Origin: Oceanobacillus sojae
GTDB taxonomy: Bacteria > Bacillota > Bacilli > Bacillales > Amphibacillaceae
DNA: 64,000 nucleotides
Assembly (NCBI RefSeq): GCF_900162665.1
Contig: NZ_LT727813.1
Location: forward strand, 650,214-714,213
Direction of reading: 5' to 3'
Of this stretch, positions 62,733 through 64,000 are shown one piece after another; position 1 is the first letter of the stretch; each line of letters starts with the position of its first letter. A program made the translations under genes and the position numbers. Under the pieces are notes generated by a model, which saw nothing but the letters and a program-made list of their open reading frames with translations, was not told where the DNA came from and searched no databases.

Positions 62733-64000
62733 TCACTTAGCCGCCGGTGGTTTTCTTGATACTTTAATACTCTCAGGACGCAGAATTAACGCTCCCAGCG
62801 CGGGTACAACAGTTTTTATGCGGTAAGGATACTCCTTAAAAGGAACGTCCTCTGTCAATTGATCAGGGTTATGCTCTTCCCATGTACCGCCAAATTCTTT
62901 CATTTCTGTATTCCATATTTCTTTGTAGCTTCCTTGATAGGGAACGCCGATATGAAAATCCTGACGCTCTACAGGGGTCATATTTAAAACAATAATCAGA
63001 AAATATTTTTTCTTCTTACTTTTCCGAATAAAACTAAGCACAGAATCGTTATGATTATCTGCATCGATAATTGAAATGGTGTCATAGCTCTCTTCCAGCT
63101 CCCATAGTGCCGGCTGTTCTTTATAGAATTGGTTCAGACTGGAAGTAAAGTGCTGCATTCTTTTGTTCATTACGTCGTCTAAATCGCGCCATTCCAAGCC
63201 TTCATCATACTTCCATTCTAAAAATTGTCCCCATTCACTTCCCATAAATAAGAGCTTTTTTCCTGGATGGGAGATCATATACGTATACAAATTGCGCAAT
63301 TGCGAAAATTGTTTGTATCTGTCGCCCCACATCTTATGCATCAAGCTCTTCTTTCCATGAACTACCTCATCATGCGAGAGCGGCAGAATATAATTTTCCT
63401 GCATCATATACATAAAGGAGAAAGTAATTAAATTGAAATGGTCCTTTCGAAATGCCGGGTCCATTTCATAAAATTTAAGCACATCATTCATCCAGCCCAT
63501 ATTCCACTTATAATCAAAACCGAGTGCACCTGTCTCAGCCAGTCCTGTAATCTGGGTATCAGAAGAACTCTCCTCTGCAACCATAATAGCTTCTGGATGT
63601 GCCAGCTTGATAACTGCATTCAGTTTCTGCAGAAAATAATATCCTTCATAATTTCTGTTTCCACCTTCATGATTCGGCTCCCAAGGACCATCATCATAAT
63701 CTAAATAAAGCATGCTGGAAACTGCATCAACACGGATACCGTCAATATGGTACATCTCCAGCCAAAACATTGCACTTGAGATGAGGAAGGATTGCACCTC
63801 CGGCTTGCCTAAGTCAAAATTAACAGAACCCCACCGGACATTCGCTGCCCGATCCGGGTTCTGATATTCAAATTGAGAGGTGCCGTCATACTTTGCAAGA
63901 GCATCATCGTTAATGCAGAAATGCCCGGGAACCCAATCCACAAACACTCCGATATTATTCTTATGGCATTCCTCTACAAAGTCCTGAAACTCCTCCGGTT
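62733..64000 (-). CDS. glgB: 1,4-alpha-glucan branching enzyme, partial at window edge
   Basis: The 3' part of glgB; the frame stays open to the right edge, so the N-terminus lies beyond the window. GH13 motifs present: [28 protein letters not shown] (nucleophile Asp), VAEESSSD (acid Glu) and [20 protein letters not shown] (Asp). The C-terminal beta-domain reads [20 protein letters not shown]. It creates alpha-1,6 branches in glycogen and is the first gene of the glgBCDAP order. Confidence 0.95.
   Translation of the reverse strand, partial: PEEFQDFVEECHKNNIGVFVDWVPGHFCINDDALAKYDGTSQFEYQNPDRAANVRWGSVNFDLGKPEVQSFLISSAMFWLEMYHIDGIRVDAVSSMLYLDYDDGPWEPNHEGGNRNYEGYYFLQKLNAVIKLAHPEAIMVAEESSSDTQITGLAETGALGFDYKWNMGWMNDVLKFYEMDPAFRKDHFNLITFSFMYMMQENYILPLSHDEVVHGKKSLMHKMWGDRYKQFSQLRNLYTYMISHPGKKLLFMGSEWGQFLEWKYDEGLEWRDLDDVMNKRMQHFTSSLNQFYKEQPALWELEESYDTISIIDADNHNDSVLSFIRKSKKKKYFLIIVLNMTPVERQDFHIGVPYQGSYKEIWNTEMKEFGGTWEEHNPDQLTEDVPFKEYPYRIKTVVPALGALILRPESIKVSRKPPAAK

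Overview
This window is chromosomal DNA from an AT-rich, low-GC Gram-positive bacterium. Strong AAGGAGG-type ribosome binding sites, frequent TTG/GTG starts, an S-box leader, an ANTAR-regulated eut locus, class III Fbp, a YunD-type nucleotidase and a glgBCDAP order all point to Bacillaceae. An Oceanobacillus/Virgibacillus-like relative is my inference; no rRNA or tRNA is present to fix the taxonomy. I saw no prophage, CRISPR array or intact insertion sequence.

Layout. 0-8.6 kb: an acetoin/diacetyl reductase-type SDR, a long RsgA paralogue, a PII-like protein and a histidine phosphatase. Then comes a SAM-riboswitch-controlled operon (BHMT-like homocysteine methyltransferase, cyclase-family hydrolase, short MetE-like enzyme), a pair of small membrane proteins and a YitT protein. 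8.8-13.9 kb: an accessory stretch with a P-loop kinase, a truncated BglG-type regulator, intact and decayed GNAT acetyltransferases (one AAC(6')-like), a zinc-ribbon protein and an MFS exporter. 13.9-29.9 kb: mdh, then a complete ethanolamine-utilisation bacterial microcompartment locus on the minus strand. In transcription order this is riboswitch RNA, eutG, then eutV-eutW-eutA-eutB-eutC-eutL-BMC/SAP protein-eutM-pduL-eutN-eutH-eutS-eutP-small protein-eutE-eutM2. 30-37.8 kb: fbp, an aldose-1-epimerase relative, galKET and a PHP phosphatase. 38-46.2 kb: a secreted protein divergent from a phosphonate-type transporter operon (phnD-C-E-E) with a 5'-nucleotidase, then a HAD phosphatase. 46.3-53.9 kb: an Rpn-family nuclease, an esterase, an AadA-like nucleotidyltransferase, a GNAT, tandem GDPD proteins and a lipoprotein. 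54-64 kb: the glycogen operon (glgB partial at the right edge, glgC, glgD, glgA, a repeat element, glgP, a GH13 alpha-glycosidase).

The most notable system is the regulation of eut. An adenosylcobalamin riboswitch (about 29658-29815, minus strand) is followed by an intrinsic terminator and then three stem-loops that all carry the hexaloop AAAGAA. This is the A1/G4 pattern recognised by ANTAR response regulators such as EutV. The eutG, eutV and eutA leaders each carry a two-hairpin ANTAR site whose second hairpin is built into a terminator. The layout matches the logic of Listeria Rli55 and Enterococcus EutX: without B12 the long RNA would trap EutV, and with B12 the trap is not made. It differs in having several hairpins in series. 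Putative promoters for eutV and eutG put the first ANTAR hairpin at the very 5' end of the transcript, and a cre-like site lies inside the eutV promoter.

Other points of interest are a 68-aa protein with an encapsulation-peptide-like helix in the eut operon, a PduL with a C-terminal extension, a BMC shell protein fused to a SAP/Rho_N-like domain, the absence of eutT and eutQ from the locus, a family of repeats with TGTTCAAAAAGT ends inserted in the eut and glg operons, and a catalytically degenerate membrane GDPD overlapping an intact one.
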